A stretch of DNA of 64,000 nucleotides, taken from the NCBI RefSeq assembly GCF_022815605.1, contig NZ_JALGRP010000001.1:405715-469714 (forward strand). The letters run 5' to 3'. A program made the translations under genes and the position numbers. Positions within the stretch are counted from its first letter, which is position 1; each line of letters starts with the position of its first letter. Positions 8,751 to 17,660 of the stretch are shown here, piece after piece. The notes under the pieces were generated by a model. It made no database searches and was not told the DNA's origin. It saw nothing but the letters and a program-made list of their open reading frames with translations. The stretch comes from Microbacterium sp. VKM Ac-2923 (GTDB taxonomy: Bacteria > Actinomycetota > Actinomycetes > Actinomycetales > Microbacteriaceae).

Positions 8751-9829
8751 TCCGCGTCGGCTCCCGTCTCTTCTCCCGCTCGCTCGCCCTCACGGGCGGT
8801 GCGGTCCTCGGTGCGATCTTCCTCGCCGCACCCGCGCACGCCGCAGCCACCCTGGCGCTTCCGGCCCAGGTGGCGGTGACGCAGGACGGCGCGGCGACGG
8901 TCTCGGACGTGCGGTGGGAACTGCCCGCCGGTGCGGTGCCGGGTGGCGTCGTGACGTTGACGCTTCCCGAGCACGCGGGAGTCGCGGCGGGAGCCGACTG
9001 GATCGCCTCGACCGGGGCGGTGATCGGCACCGTCCGTCTCGATGCCACGGGTCTCGCCACGATCGAGCTGACAGAGGCCGCCGCCGACCCCGCCAACCGG
9101 CAGGGTGAGGTGCTCGTGCGCTCGGTGCTCGACGAGTCGCCGCCGACGATCGAGACGTCGGCCTCCACTGCCGACGCGATCCTTCGCCCGGGGGAGGAGC
9201 CCGGGCCGTTCTACGGCGCCCCCGATCGTTCGCGGGGCAATAAGTACGGTGCATGGACCGACGAGACCGAGACGCGCGCCCGTTGGGTGCTCGAGTCGCC
9301 GCGGGGTCCCTGGGACACGCTCGACATCGTCGATCGTCCCGGTCCCGGCCAGCGGATCGATTGCGCCGCGGGTGTGCGCGTGCGGGCGGCGAGCGAGGTC
9401 GATCCCGGGACCGGCTATCTGGTGGACCCGGTCGACCTGCCGGCCGAGCGCGTGGCCGTCGCGTGCGACGACACCGGGCTGACCGCCACGATCGAGCCGG
9501 TCGGCGACGAGATCGTCGAGCTCACCCTCGAGACGGTCCTCGATGCCGCATCGACCGAGGTGTCCAATGCCGCGGACTTCGTCGCGGAGCGATCCGTCGA
9601 GGGGCAGGCGACCCGCACGGTCTCGTTCGAGCCTCGCCTGACGGTCGCACCGTCGCCGACGCCCACTGTTCCTCCCGTCACCGAGACACCGGAGCCCGAT
9701 CCGGGTCTTCCGGACCGCCTGGCGGAGACCGGAACGGATGCCACTGTGCCCGTGGGCATCGGTGCGGTGCTGCTGCTGGCCGGCGCCGCGATGGCGGCCC
9801 GCCGACGACCGACTGGGAGCCGCGCATGA
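8747..9829 (+). CDS. Unrecognised wall-anchored protein with LAETG motif
   Basis: The 360-residue product has a signal peptide (residues 1 to about 30, AHAAAT), a beta-rich extracellular region of unknown family, a proline/threonine linker and a C-terminal LAETG motif with helix and basic tail, so it should be sortase-anchored. The GTG start overlaps the stop of the preceding gene. The stop overlaps the start of the GH32 gene in an ATGATG arrangement. I do not recognise the body. Strict coupling to a fructan hydrolase suggests a fructan-binding or enzyme-display role, but this is inference only. Confidence 0.85.
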   Translation: MIRVGSRLFSRSLALTGGAVLGAIFLAAPAHAAATLALPAQVAVTQDGAATVSDVRWELPAGAVPGGVVTLTLPEHAGVAAGADWIASTGAVIGTVRLDATGLATIELTEAAADPANRQGEVLVRSVLDESPPTIETSASTADAILRPGEEPGPFYGAPDRSRGNKYGAWTDETETRARWVLESPRGPWDTLDIVDRPGPGQRIDCAAGVRVRAASEVDPGTGYLVDPVDLPAERVAVACDDTGLTATIEPVGDEIVELTLETVLDAASTEVSNAADFVAERSVEGQATRTVSFEPRLTVAPSPTPTVPPVTETPEPDPGLPDRLAETGTDATVPVGIGAVLLLAGAAMAARRRPTGSRA

Positions 9830-11457
9830 TGGGGATCGACCCGCGCCCCGTCGCGCGCTCTCGAGGACGCCGTATCGGCATCCTCATCACCTCGATTATC
9901 GCTGTCGTGATCACGGTCGTCCTGGTGATCGTGTTGCTGCCGCGAGGTGAGGAACCGGTGCCGGAACCCTCGCCCTCGGCGACCCCGGACGCCTACGCCA
10001 CCCCCGAGGGCTGGGAACAGTTCCGGCCGACGTTCCACCTCACGCCCGAGCAGCACTGGATCAACGACCCGCAGCGCCCGGTCTTCGTCGACGGCGAGTG
10101 GCGGCTCTATTACCTCTACAACGCCGATTACCCCGAGGGGAACGGCACCGAATGGCACCTTGCGACGTCGACCGACATGGTCACGTGGAAGAACCGCGGG
10201 GTCGCCATCGAGAAGTACCGCAACGGCCTGGGGGACATCCTCACCGGCAGTGCCGTCGTCGATGAGCGCAACACGGCCGGGTTCGGGGCAGGGGCGATCA
10301 TCGCCCTGACCACCCAGCAGGATGACGGCGTCCAACGCCAGTCGCTGTTCACCTCGACGGACGGCGGCGTCACCTTCCAGAACTACGAGGGGAACCCGGT
10401 CATGGAGAATCCCGGCGCGACCGACTGGCGCGACCCGAAGGTCGTGTGGGACGACGCCCGCGAGCGGTGGATCATGGTGCTCGCCGAGGGGGAACGGTTG
10501 GGGTTCTACACCTCCGAGAACCTCCGCGAATGGACGTACGCCTCGGACTTCGTGCGCACCGACTACGGTCTGCTCGAATGCCCCGACCTGTTCGAGATGG
10601 TCGATCCGACGACCGGTCGCCGCACCTGGGTGCTGGGCGTGAGCGCCGACGCGTCCGCGACGGGTGGCACGACGGGCTTCGCCTACTGGACCGGCGCCTG
10701 GGACGGTGAGCGCTTCTCTGCGGACACCGACGAGCCGCAGTGGCTCGACGGCGGCGCCGACTTCTACGCGGCCGTGACGTGGGACGACCCGCGCGATGGC
10801 GACGATGGTCGGCTGGAGCGCCGCTACGCGCTCGGCTGGATCAACAACTGGGCGTATGCCCGCGACCTCCCCGGCGGGAGCTGGCAGGGCGGTTCGCTGT
10901 CGACCACGCGCGAGATCGTCCTGCGAGAGATCGAGGGGCGTCCCACACTGCTGTCGCAGCCGGTCGCGGCCCTCGCCGCCCAGGAGGGCACGGGCGCGAC
11001 CGCGCCGACGCTCGCGGTCGCACCCGGCGAGACCGTGGACCTGCCCGTCCAGCCCCGCTCGGATGCATACCGTCTGCGGGCGCAGGTCGATGCGCCGGAT
11101 GGGGGCGAGGTGCGCCTGCGTTTCGGGTCCGCCGAGGCCGAGGTGACCGTCGGCTACGACGCCGATGCGGGGGTGGTGTTCCTCGATCGCCGCCACGACG
11201 CGGTGGCGGATGCCATGCCCGAGACGTACCGCGAGATCCGCACCGCCTCGGTGGATGCCGACGGCTCGGTCTCCCTCGACATCCTGGTCGACGCGTCCTC
11301 GGTCGAGGTGTTCACCGGCGACGGTCGTGCGTCGCTGACCTCGGCCGCTTACGTCGACGCCCGCGCGGGTGTCACGGCCGAGGCCGTCGGTGCGGCGGTC
11401 GGCATCCGGAACCTCTCGGTGACCCCGCTCGCGGTCAACGATCCGAACGCCCCCTGA
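9826..11457 (+). CDS. Membrane-tethered GH32 fructan hydrolase (levanase-like)
   Basis: An N-terminal transmembrane helix (about 17-38) without an obvious cleavage site is followed by a Pro-rich linker and an extracellular GH32 module. Catalytic blocks are WINDPQRP (nucleophile Asp81), WRDP (202-204) and ECPDLF (Glu251). A C-terminal beta-sandwich completes the 543 residues. It should release fructose or short fructosides from levan, inulin or sucrose at the cell surface, feeding the PTS and ABC systems nearby. A second ATG follows directly at 9829. The Pro-Gln-Arg replacement of the usual Pro-Asn-Gly after the nucleophile may alter specificity. Confidence 0.92.
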   Translation: MMGIDPRPVARSRGRRIGILITSIIAVVITVVLVIVLLPRGEEPVPEPSPSATPDAYATPEGWEQFRPTFHLTPEQHWINDPQRPVFVDGEWRLYYLYNADYPEGNGTEWHLATSTDMVTWKNRGVAIEKYRNGLGDILTGSAVVDERNTAGFGAGAIIALTTQQDDGVQRQSLFTSTDGGVTFQNYEGNPVMENPGATDWRDPKVVWDDARERWIMVLAEGERLGFYTSENLREWTYASDFVRTDYGLLECPDLFEMVDPTTGRRTWVLGVSADASATGGTTGFAYWTGAWDGERFSADTDEPQWLDGGADFYAAVTWDDPRDGDDGRLERRYALGWINNWAYARDLPGGSWQGGSLSTTREIVLREIEGRPTLLSQPVAALAAQEGTGATAPTLAVAPGETVDLPVQPRSDAYRLRAQVDAPDGGEVRLRFGSAEAEVTVGYDADAGVVFLDRRHDAVADAMPETYREIRTASVDADGSVSLDILVDASSVEVFTGDGRASLTSAAYVDARAGVTAEAVGAAVGIRNLSVTPLAVNDPNAP

Positions 11458-11459
11458 GC

Positions 11460-11498
11460 CCGCGGCCGCACCGCACCCCCCACCCGGTGCGGCCGCGG
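11460..11498. terminator. Bidirectional hairpin terminator
   Basis: Perfect 14-bp arms (11460-11473 and 11485-11498) with an 11-nt loop begin 3 nt after the GH32 stop. They lie between the convergent GH32 and LacI genes. Confidence 0.85.
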
Positions 11499-11599
11499 CC
11501 CCTCCGGTGCGGTGCGGATCCCGCGGCCGGCCGCCTCGATCGCCGATGCCGTCGCCGAGACGCCGCGATCGTCGATCCCGCAGCCGAGACGCTCGGGTG

Positions 11600-12574
11600 T
11601 CAGGACGTCCAGCCGTGACGCAGGGCCACCGGCAACGGCTGCTCCGCGCCGGTGGTCGCCGCGGCATCCGCCATCCGTTCGAGGAGCAGGTCGACCGCCC
11701 GTTGCGCCATCCGATCGATGGGTTGGCGCACAGTGGTGAGGCCGGGAACAGCCAGGTGCAGGGACGCCGCCCCGTCGTATCCGACGATGCGAAGATCGTC
11801 CGGCACGCGACGCCCGGTCTTACGCGCCCATTCCAGCGCCATGAGAGCGGTCAGATCGTCGCTCGCGAAGACGCCGTCGCAGGCGTTGACCGTCAACCAC
11901 GTCTCGATCGCTGCCCGGCGCTCATCGTGCGACGTGTCGTAGCCGTAGGCCATGACCCGGGGTTCGAGGCCGTGGGCGAGCATCCGTTCCCGATAGGCGG
12001 CGGCGCGCTGGTTTCCGGGGTGGTCCGTTGCGGTGAGGTGCACGGGGGAGCGTGAGCCGCGGGCGATGAGGTGCTCGGTGGCGAGCACGCCGCCGGTGCG
12101 GTTGTCGCTGTGCACGGTGGGGATGCCCTCGCCCAGACGTCGGTCGATCGCCACGATGGGCAGGTCGGCGCGACCGTAGCCGGCGACGTCGCGGTTGTGC
12201 GTCGAGCTGATGATGCCGTCGACGCGATTGCCCTGGAGGAGGTCGAGGTAGCGCTCCTCGCGCTCGGGGGTGTCGTGGCAGTCGCAGAGCAGCATCTTGT
12301 AGCCGCGCTCGGCGAGCGCCCCCTCGACGTGCGAGGCAAGCTCGCCGAAGAACGGATCGGCGACGGTGGGCACGATCAGACCCACCAGCGTCGATCGTTG
12401 GCCGATGAGCGAGCGGGCGATCTCGTTGGGCCGGTAGCCGAGCTCGGCGACCGCGTCGTCGACGCGCCGTTTGATGTCGTCGCTGAGGTAGCCGCGGTTG
12501 TTGAGGACGCGCGAGACGGTGGTGACCGAGACGCCCGCGCGCGCGGCGACGTCCTGCAGCTTGGGTCGGCTCAT
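11600..12574 (-). CDS. LacI-family transcriptional regulator (probable fructan regulator)
   Basis: A 324-residue repressor has the LacI helix-turn-helix at residues 5-24 (LQDVAARAGVSVTTVSRVL), the hinge helix with its YRPNEIARSL element and a periplasmic-binding-protein-like effector domain. It sits at the end of the fructan locus, facing the levanase operon. Three sites with the GTYAANCGRTTAM pattern lie on promoters of the locus, and I infer that this protein binds them. The effector is unknown; sucrose, fructose or a phosphorylated form are the obvious candidates. Confidence 0.93.
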   Translation of the reverse strand: MSRPKLQDVAARAGVSVTTVSRVLNNRGYLSDDIKRRVDDAVAELGYRPNEIARSLIGQRSTLVGLIVPTVADPFFGELASHVEGALAERGYKMLLCDCHDTPEREERYLDLLQGNRVDGIISSTHNRDVAGYGRADLPIVAIDRRLGEGIPTVHSDNRTGGVLATEHLIARGSRSPVHLTATDHPGNQRAAAYRERMLAHGLEPRVMAYGYDTSHDERRAAIETWLTVNACDGVFASDDLTALMALEWARKTGRRVPDDLRIVGYDGAASLHLAVPGLTTVRQPIDRMAQRAVDLLLERMADAAATTGAEQPLPVALRHGWTS

Positions 12575-12616
12575 CGGATGCTCATCGGGTCGAGGGGGAG
12601 GGCGGACGCTTCGACG

Positions 12617-13213
12617 CTATCCCACGGCGGTCGATGGCCCTTCCGCACGGGCGGGGTGTTCGCCCACGATCGCACCGACGAGCACCCGCATGTCGCCGTC
12701 GTCGAAGTCCTCGCGGCTGAGCGCGCGCAGGATCACGGCCCCCACCAAGGCGTCGGCGGCCGCATCCAGCCGTGGGCCGGTGACGCCGCCCATCGACCGC
12801 GACAGCCGGTCGATGAGGGGGGCGGCGAGGATCTCAGCGCGCAGCCGTCGTCCGGTCTCGGCGCTTCCGGCCGCAGCCGCCACAAGGGAGCGCAGCAGAC
12901 CTTCGCCGTCGGGGCTCGCGCGCAGGGTGAACAGCTCGGTGAGCCAGGCGGCGAGGTCGGTGCGCGGGTCGCCGGTGTCGGGCAGGTCGCGGCGGCCGTC
13001 GAGCAGGCGGCCCTCGAGGAGTGCCTCGGCGATGACGTCGCCCTTGCTCGGCCACCACCGGTAGATGGTCTGCTTACCCACTCCAGCGCGGCGCGCGATC
13101 CCCTCCATCGTCAGGTGGTCGTAGCCGCGCTCGGTGAAGAGCGAGACGGCGGCCTCGAGGATCGCCAGGCGCGCGGCTTCGCTGCGAACGGGACCACTAC
13201 GCGGAAGTGCCAT
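12617..13213 (-). CDS. TetR-family regulator, divergent from MMPL exporter
   Basis: A TetR-type helix-turn-helix (ILEAAVSLFTERGYDHLTME, then GVGKQTIYRWWPSK) is followed by a C-terminal ligand domain. The start is set at the ATG at 13213 (198 residues). Another in-frame ATG at 13234 would add seven residues but would run through a CACA-N3-TGTG palindrome that looks like an operator. It is divergent to the MMPL gene, the usual layout for a local repressor of an exporter. The ligand is unknown. Confidence 0.88.
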   Translation of the reverse strand: MALPRSGPVRSEAARLAILEAAVSLFTERGYDHLTMEGIARRAGVGKQTIYRWWPSKGDVIAEALLEGRLLDGRRDLPDTGDPRTDLAAWLTELFTLRASPDGEGLLRSLVAAAAGSAETGRRLRAEILAAPLIDRLSRSMGGVTGPRLDAAADALVGAVILRALSREDFDDGDMRVLVGAIVGEHPARAEGPSTAVG

Positions 13214-13215
13214 GA

Positions 13216-13226
13216 CACATATTGTG
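13216..13226. promoter_or_regulatory. Candidate TetR operator
   Basis: The short palindrome CACATATTGTG lies immediately upstream of the preferred tetR start and 105 bp from the MMPL start. It is the only evident dyad in the divergent region. Confidence 0.4.
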
Positions 13227-13331
13227 CGCGACATCGCGAGATCTCAAGACGAGACGGTGCGTGTTATCTTTGCCGAGACTGGTCGGAGCCGACGGTGCTC
13301 CCTCGCGCGCACCGCACGAGAGGAACCCCGC

Positions 13332-15929
13332 ATGGCCGAATTGCTGCATCGTCTCGGAACCTTCGCCGCGCGACGCGCGTGGACCGTGATCGTCGCGTGG
13401 GTGGTCATCCTCGGCGTCGTCGGCGGCGGCTTCGCGCTCGGTTTCAAGGGTCTGAGTTCCAGCTTCGACATCCCCGGCACGGCATCCGGAGACGTGATCG
13501 CCGAACTGCAGGACGAACTGCCCGACTTTAGTGGCGCGTCCGGCGCGGTGGTGTTCCGCACCGCCGACGGCTCGGCTCTCACCGACTCCCAGAAGGTCGA
13601 CATCACCTCGCTGGTGGAGTCCGCGGGTGATCTCCCCGACGTCGCGCGGGTCACCGACCCCTTCGCGACACAGGCGCAGCTCGACGCTCAGCGGCAGCAG
13701 GTCGTCGACGGCCGCCAGCAGCTCGCCGACGCCCGCACCCAGGCCGAGGCGGGTCAGCAGCAGCTCGACGACGGCACGGCCCAGCTCGACCAGGCTCAGC
13801 AGCAGCTCGACGCCGGGCGCGCGCAGCTCGAGGCGGCGCCCCTTCCCGACGCCCAGAAGCAGGCACAGCTCGACGCCCTCGACGCGCAGCAGGCGCAGCT
13901 CGATCAGCAGCGCGCCGCACTCGAGCAGCAGCAGACGCAGGTGACCGACGGCCTCGCCCAGATCTCCGCACAGGAGACGCAGCTGGCCGACGGCGCCGAG
14001 CTGCTCTCGTTCGCGGATGCCATCCGCCTGGTCTCCGATGACGGTTCGACCGCGATCGTCAACGTCTCGTTCGGCGAACCGCGTCTGGAATTGTCGGAGA
14101 CCTCGAAGGAAGCGGTCGTCGAGCACTTCACCGCGGATCCCATCGACGGCGTCGACGTCGCCTTCAACACGGAGATCTCGCAGGGCGTACCCGAGATCCT
14201 CGGAGTGGGCGAGGCGATCGGCGTCGGGGTCGCCGCGGTGGTCCTCATCGTCGTGCTCGGTTCGCTGCTGGCTGCGTCCTTCCCGATCGTCACGGCGCTG
14301 GTCGGCGTCGCCATCGGCGCCATGGCCACCCTGTCGTTCTCGGGGATCGTGCAGATGGCGTCCGTGACCCCGATCCTGGGCGTCATGCTGGGGCTCGCCG
14401 TGGGCATCGACTACGCGCTGTTCATCCTCTACCGTCACCGGCGCCAGTTGCTCCAGGGCGCCAACGTCGTCGAGTCCGTCGGTCTCGCGAACGGCACGGC
14501 GGGCAATGCCGTCGTGTTCGCGGGGATGACGGTCATCGTCGCCCTGCTCGCGCTGAACATCACCGGCATCCCCTTCCTGGGGCTGATGGGAACCGCGGGC
14601 GCGGTGAGCGTGCTCGTCGCCGTCCTCATCGCGGTGTCACTGACGCCGGCGTTGCTGGGGCTGGCGGGCATGCGGATCCTGAGCCGCCGTTCACGGGCGC
14701 GCATCGCCTCGAACGACGCAGCGGGGCACCCGCGCCGCGCCGCACGTACGGGAGCCGACGCCGGCGATGCCGCGCGGCACCCGCGTCGCGCGGCGCGCAC
14801 CGGCGCGGTGGCCACGGCGACGGCGGTTCGTCCCATGTCCACCCTGCGCGCTGTCGTGACGATGATCGTGGCCGTCGCCGCCCTCCTGGCCGTCGCCATC
14901 CCCGCGCTGTCGATGCGACTGGGTCTGCCCGACGGCGGGTCCGAGGCCGAGGACTCCACCGCCTACCAGGCCTTCACCTGGACCGAGGACGCTTTCGGCG
15001 CGGGAGCCAACGCCCCCTTGCTCATCACCGCCGCTCTGCCCGAGGGAACCGCGGAAGGCGACGTGCAGGGACTGCAGCTCGAGGTCGCCCGGGAGCTGTT
15101 CGCGCAGGACGACGTCGCGGCTGTCGCCCCCGTCGCCGTCTCCGACGACCGCACGCTCGGCGCGTTCCAGGTTATCCCTCAGGAAGGGCCGAACGCGGTG
15201 TCGACCGAGCAGCTCGTCCGCGACCTGCGGGCGCTCCCACCGGTGAACGGCGACATCGACCTCGGCGTCGCCGGGGCTGCCGCCATCAACATCGACATCT
15301 CCGAGGGGTTGGCCGACGTGCTGCCGATCTATCTCGTCGTGGTGGTGGGGCTGTCGTTCCTCATCATGGTGATGGTCTTCCGCTCCCTCGTGGTGCCGTT
15401 CATCGCCACGGCCGGCTTCGTGCTCTCACTGTTCGCCACGTTCGGCGCGGTGACCGCGGTCTTCCAGTGGGGCTGGCTGGGTGATCTGCTGGGCGTGCAC
15501 AATCCCGGCCCCATCTTGAGCTTCCTGCCGGTGATCCTGGTCGGCATCCTCTTCGGGCTCGCGATGGACTACCAGTTGTTCCTCGCCACGGGCATGCGCG
15601 AGGCGTGGGCCCATGGGGCGTCGCCGCGTCTGGCGGTGGCTCAGGGCTTCCGCGCCGGCCGCACCGTCGTCACTGCCGCGGCGGTCATCATGATCGCCGT
15701 CTTCTCGGGCTTCATCGCCTCCGATTCCGTGATCATCAAGTCGATGGGCCTCGGGCTCGCCCTGGGCGTCCTGTTCGACGCTTTCGTGGTGCGTATGCTG
15801 CTGATGCCCGCCGTCATGCATCTGCTGGGCGGATCGGCCTGGTGGCTGCCGCGGTGGCTGGACCGCATCATCCCCAACGTCGATGTCGAGGGGTCGGCGC
15901 TCGAGCGGCGGCATCCCGCGCACCACTGA
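13332..15929 (+). CDS. MMPL-family (RND) transporter
   Basis: A large inner-membrane protein of 865 residues has the MMPL architecture: TM1 near residues 17-38, an extracytoplasmic loop, TM2-6, a cytoplasmic linker, TM7, a second loop and TM8-12. Members export lipids or drugs using proton-motive force. Two points stand out. The first loop contains a long Gln/Leu-rich heptad stretch (about 115-223) that should form a coiled coil. The central cytoplasmic linker carries two copies of HPRRAARTGA spaced 17 residues apart. A GAGAGGA ribosome site precedes the ATG. The substrate is unknown, and control by the divergent TetR protein is likely. Confidence 0.92.
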   Translation: MAELLHRLGTFAARRAWTVIVAWVVILGVVGGGFALGFKGLSSSFDIPGTASGDVIAELQDELPDFSGASGAVVFRTADGSALTDSQKVDITSLVESAGDLPDVARVTDPFATQAQLDAQRQQVVDGRQQLADARTQAEAGQQQLDDGTAQLDQAQQQLDAGRAQLEAAPLPDAQKQAQLDALDAQQAQLDQQRAALEQQQTQVTDGLAQISAQETQLADGAELLSFADAIRLVSDDGSTAIVNVSFGEPRLELSETSKEAVVEHFTADPIDGVDVAFNTEISQGVPEILGVGEAIGVGVAAVVLIVVLGSLLAASFPIVTALVGVAIGAMATLSFSGIVQMASVTPILGVMLGLAVGIDYALFILYRHRRQLLQGANVVESVGLANGTAGNAVVFAGMTVIVALLALNITGIPFLGLMGTAGAVSVLVAVLIAVSLTPALLGLAGMRILSRRSRARIASNDAAGHPRRAARTGADAGDAARHPRRAARTGAVATATAVRPMSTLRAVVTMIVAVAALLAVAIPALSMRLGLPDGGSEAEDSTAYQAFTWTEDAFGAGANAPLLITAALPEGTAEGDVQGLQLEVARELFAQDDVAAVAPVAVSDDRTLGAFQVIPQEGPNAVSTEQLVRDLRALPPVNGDIDLGVAGAAAINIDISEGLADVLPIYLVVVVGLSFLIMVMVFRSLVVPFIATAGFVLSLFATFGAVTAVFQWGWLGDLLGVHNPGPILSFLPVILVGILFGLAMDYQLFLATGMREAWAHGASPRLAVAQGFRAGRTVVTAAAVIMIAVFSGFIASDSVIIKSMGLGLALGVLFDAFVVRMLLMPAVMHLLGGSAWWLPRWLDRIIPNVDVEGSALERRHPAHH

Positions 15930-16090
15930 TCGGCGAGGGCGGCGTTCGCGTCCGGGACCGACACGCGCCGGGAGACGTCCCGTGCACGTGTGCCGGTCAT
16001 CGACGGGGTGGCGGGCTCCGCGCAACCCCTCCCTCGGCCAGGCGCCGCTGCGCGAGGATTCCGATCACACCTGATCCGAGGAGGACGACG

Positions 16091-16279
16091 ATGACTGACC
16101 GCGAAGAGACCCAGGACGCCCCCGTCATGGACGGCGCGACCGACGCCGGCGTGGAAGAGAAGAAGGACGGCGCGCGCGAGCAGCGGGCCGCCGACGCCGC
16201 CGTCGCCGACGAGGGCCTGCCCACCGAAGATCTGAAGGGTGACCTCCGCAGCATCCGGGGCTACGGCGAGGATCGCTGA
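16091..16279 (+). CDS. Small acidic hypothetical protein
   Basis: The 62-residue product is rich in Asp, Glu and Ala, with no membrane helix or cysteine. It begins MTDREETQDAP and ends with a DLRSIRGYGEDR tail. A very good ribosome site (GAGGAGGA) lies about 6 nt before the ATG, and codon use is typical of the genome, so the gene is probably real. It looks intrinsically disordered. I do not recognise a family. Confidence 0.7.
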   Translation: MTDREETQDAPVMDGATDAGVEEKKDGAREQRAADAAVADEGLPTEDLKGDLRSIRGYGEDR

Positions 16280-16309
16280 GGCGAACGCGGATTCACCGCC
16301 GGACGGACG

Positions 16310-16361
16310 ACGACCCTCGTCCGGAGCCACGTGGGGGAGAGGCTCGACGGGCGAGGGTCGT
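16310..16361. terminator. Possible hairpin terminator
   Basis: Ten-bp arms (16310-16319 and 16352-16361) pair perfectly across a 32-nt loop downstream of the small acidic gene. The loop is long and there is no U tract, so this is tentative. Confidence 0.35.
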
Positions 16362-16514
16362 CGAGGACGCCAGAGGGGCGTCACCCGCACCGGCGATGCC
16401 GGGATCGGGTAGTGGAACTGTACGCCGCACATCGTCGGTCCTGGCGGTATCTCAGGCAATCCGAAGGCTCGGGCGGCGAGACTCCCGCGCGACCGTCCAC
16501 GCCCGGGTCTTCGG

Positions 16515-16763
16515 TCACCCGGCGTCGTCGGTGGGGACCTCTCCGGCGGAGATCGCATCCGCGTATGTCCGGATGTCCGGGCCCGGTTCGTAGTCGATGA
16601 AGCGGTCCTTGATGCGTGCGTTGATCTGGGCGAAGGCTTCGTCCGACGAGATTCCGCTGTTTTCGCGGGCGATGGCGACGACCGCCTCTCGCAGCACGTT
16701 GTCGGCGTCGTCGAGGATCTTCTGGCGGGCGGGTTCGTTCCAGCGGATGTCGGAGATGTCCAT
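16515..16763 (-). CDS. Small conserved-looking hypothetical protein (82 aa)
   Basis: The product begins MDISDIRWNEPARQKILDDA and is mostly helical and acidic, with no membrane segment. Codon use is typical of the genome. A second start 12 nt upstream (MVSP) is possible, and neither start has a strong ribosome site. The composition resembles small cytoplasmic helper proteins of unknown role common in Microbacteriaceae. No function can be assigned. Confidence 0.65.
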   Translation of the reverse strand: MDISDIRWNEPARQKILDDADNVLREAVVAIARENSGISSDEAFAQINARIKDRFIDYEPGPDIRTYADAISAGEVPTDDAG

Positions 16764-16883
16764 GGGCGACACCATAGGACGCCGGTCACGGGCCCTTTTC
16801 GGGGTTGCGCTGTGAGGCTGCGTGTGCGGAGCCGACCACGCAACCCGGGTCGGACGCCGCCCCCGCCTCGTCAGGATGGACCC

Positions 16884-17588
16884 ATGTCGACGGATGCCGT
16901 GAAAAGCAGGGGGACGCGGGTCCGGACGGGGCTGCGCGATCTGAGGTGGTGGGTGCAGGACTACGTCTATGCGCTGCGCGGGCAGTGGCGCGCCCTCACG
17001 GGCCGCGAGGGGGCCGAGAGTCTCACGGAGGGTGACAGCACGCCCATCGTGCTGCTTCCCGGCATCTACGAGACGTGGCGCTTCCTCGAGCCTCTGGCTC
17101 GCGCCCTGCACGAACGCGGTCACCCGGTGCACGTCGTCGACGAACTGGGGGACAACCGACGCCCCATCTCCGAGCAGGCCTCTCGCGTCGCCGCATTCCT
17201 CGTCGCGCGCGGTCTGCACGACGTCGTCGTCGTCGCGCACAGCAAAGGGGGGCTCATCGGCAAGCACGTGATGGCGTTCCACCCCGCGGGATCCCGGGTG
17301 CGGGCGATGGTGGCCGTCGCGACGCCGTTCGGTGGTTCGCGGTACAGCCGGTTGATGCCGACTCCGTCTCTGCGGGCCTTCGCCTCGGGTGATGCGACCA
17401 TGCGCGCTCTCGCCGCCGCCGCGGAGGCCAACGCCCGGATCGTATCGATCTACGGGACCTTCGACCCGCACATCCCCGAGGGGAGTGAGCTGGCGGGAGC
17501 GCGCAACGTCCGCCTGTCCGGGGGAGGGCATTTCCGCGTCCTCGCCGATCCGCGGGTCGTCGCCGAGGTCGTCCGGGTCGCGGAGTGA
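16884..17588 (+). CDS. Alpha/beta hydrolase, lipase/esterase-like
   Basis: This 234-residue protein has the alpha/beta-hydrolase pattern: an oxyanion segment VLLPGIYETW, a nucleophile elbow AHSKGG in the place of GXSXG, and a C-terminal histidine in GGGHFRV. The elbow form resembles bacterial triacylglycerol lipases and EstA-like esterases. No signal peptide is apparent, although the N-terminus is basic, so a cytoplasmic role is favoured. AGGATGG before the ATG may act as the ribosome site. The substrate is unknown. Confidence 0.82.
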   Translation: MSTDAVKSRGTRVRTGLRDLRWWVQDYVYALRGQWRALTGREGAESLTEGDSTPIVLLPGIYETWRFLEPLARALHERGHPVHVVDELGDNRRPISEQASRVAAFLVARGLHDVVVVAHSKGGLIGKHVMAFHPAGSRVRAMVAVATPFGGSRYSRLMPTPSLRAFASGDATMRALAAAAEANARIVSIYGTFDPHIPEGSELAGARNVRLSGGGHFRVLADPRVVAEVVRVAE

Positions 17589-17660
17589 GCCCGTCGCCCG
17601 GTCGCCCGGAATCCGGACACCGTCCGTAGGCCCCGCGCGAAGGCGTAGGGGTCGCGCAGT

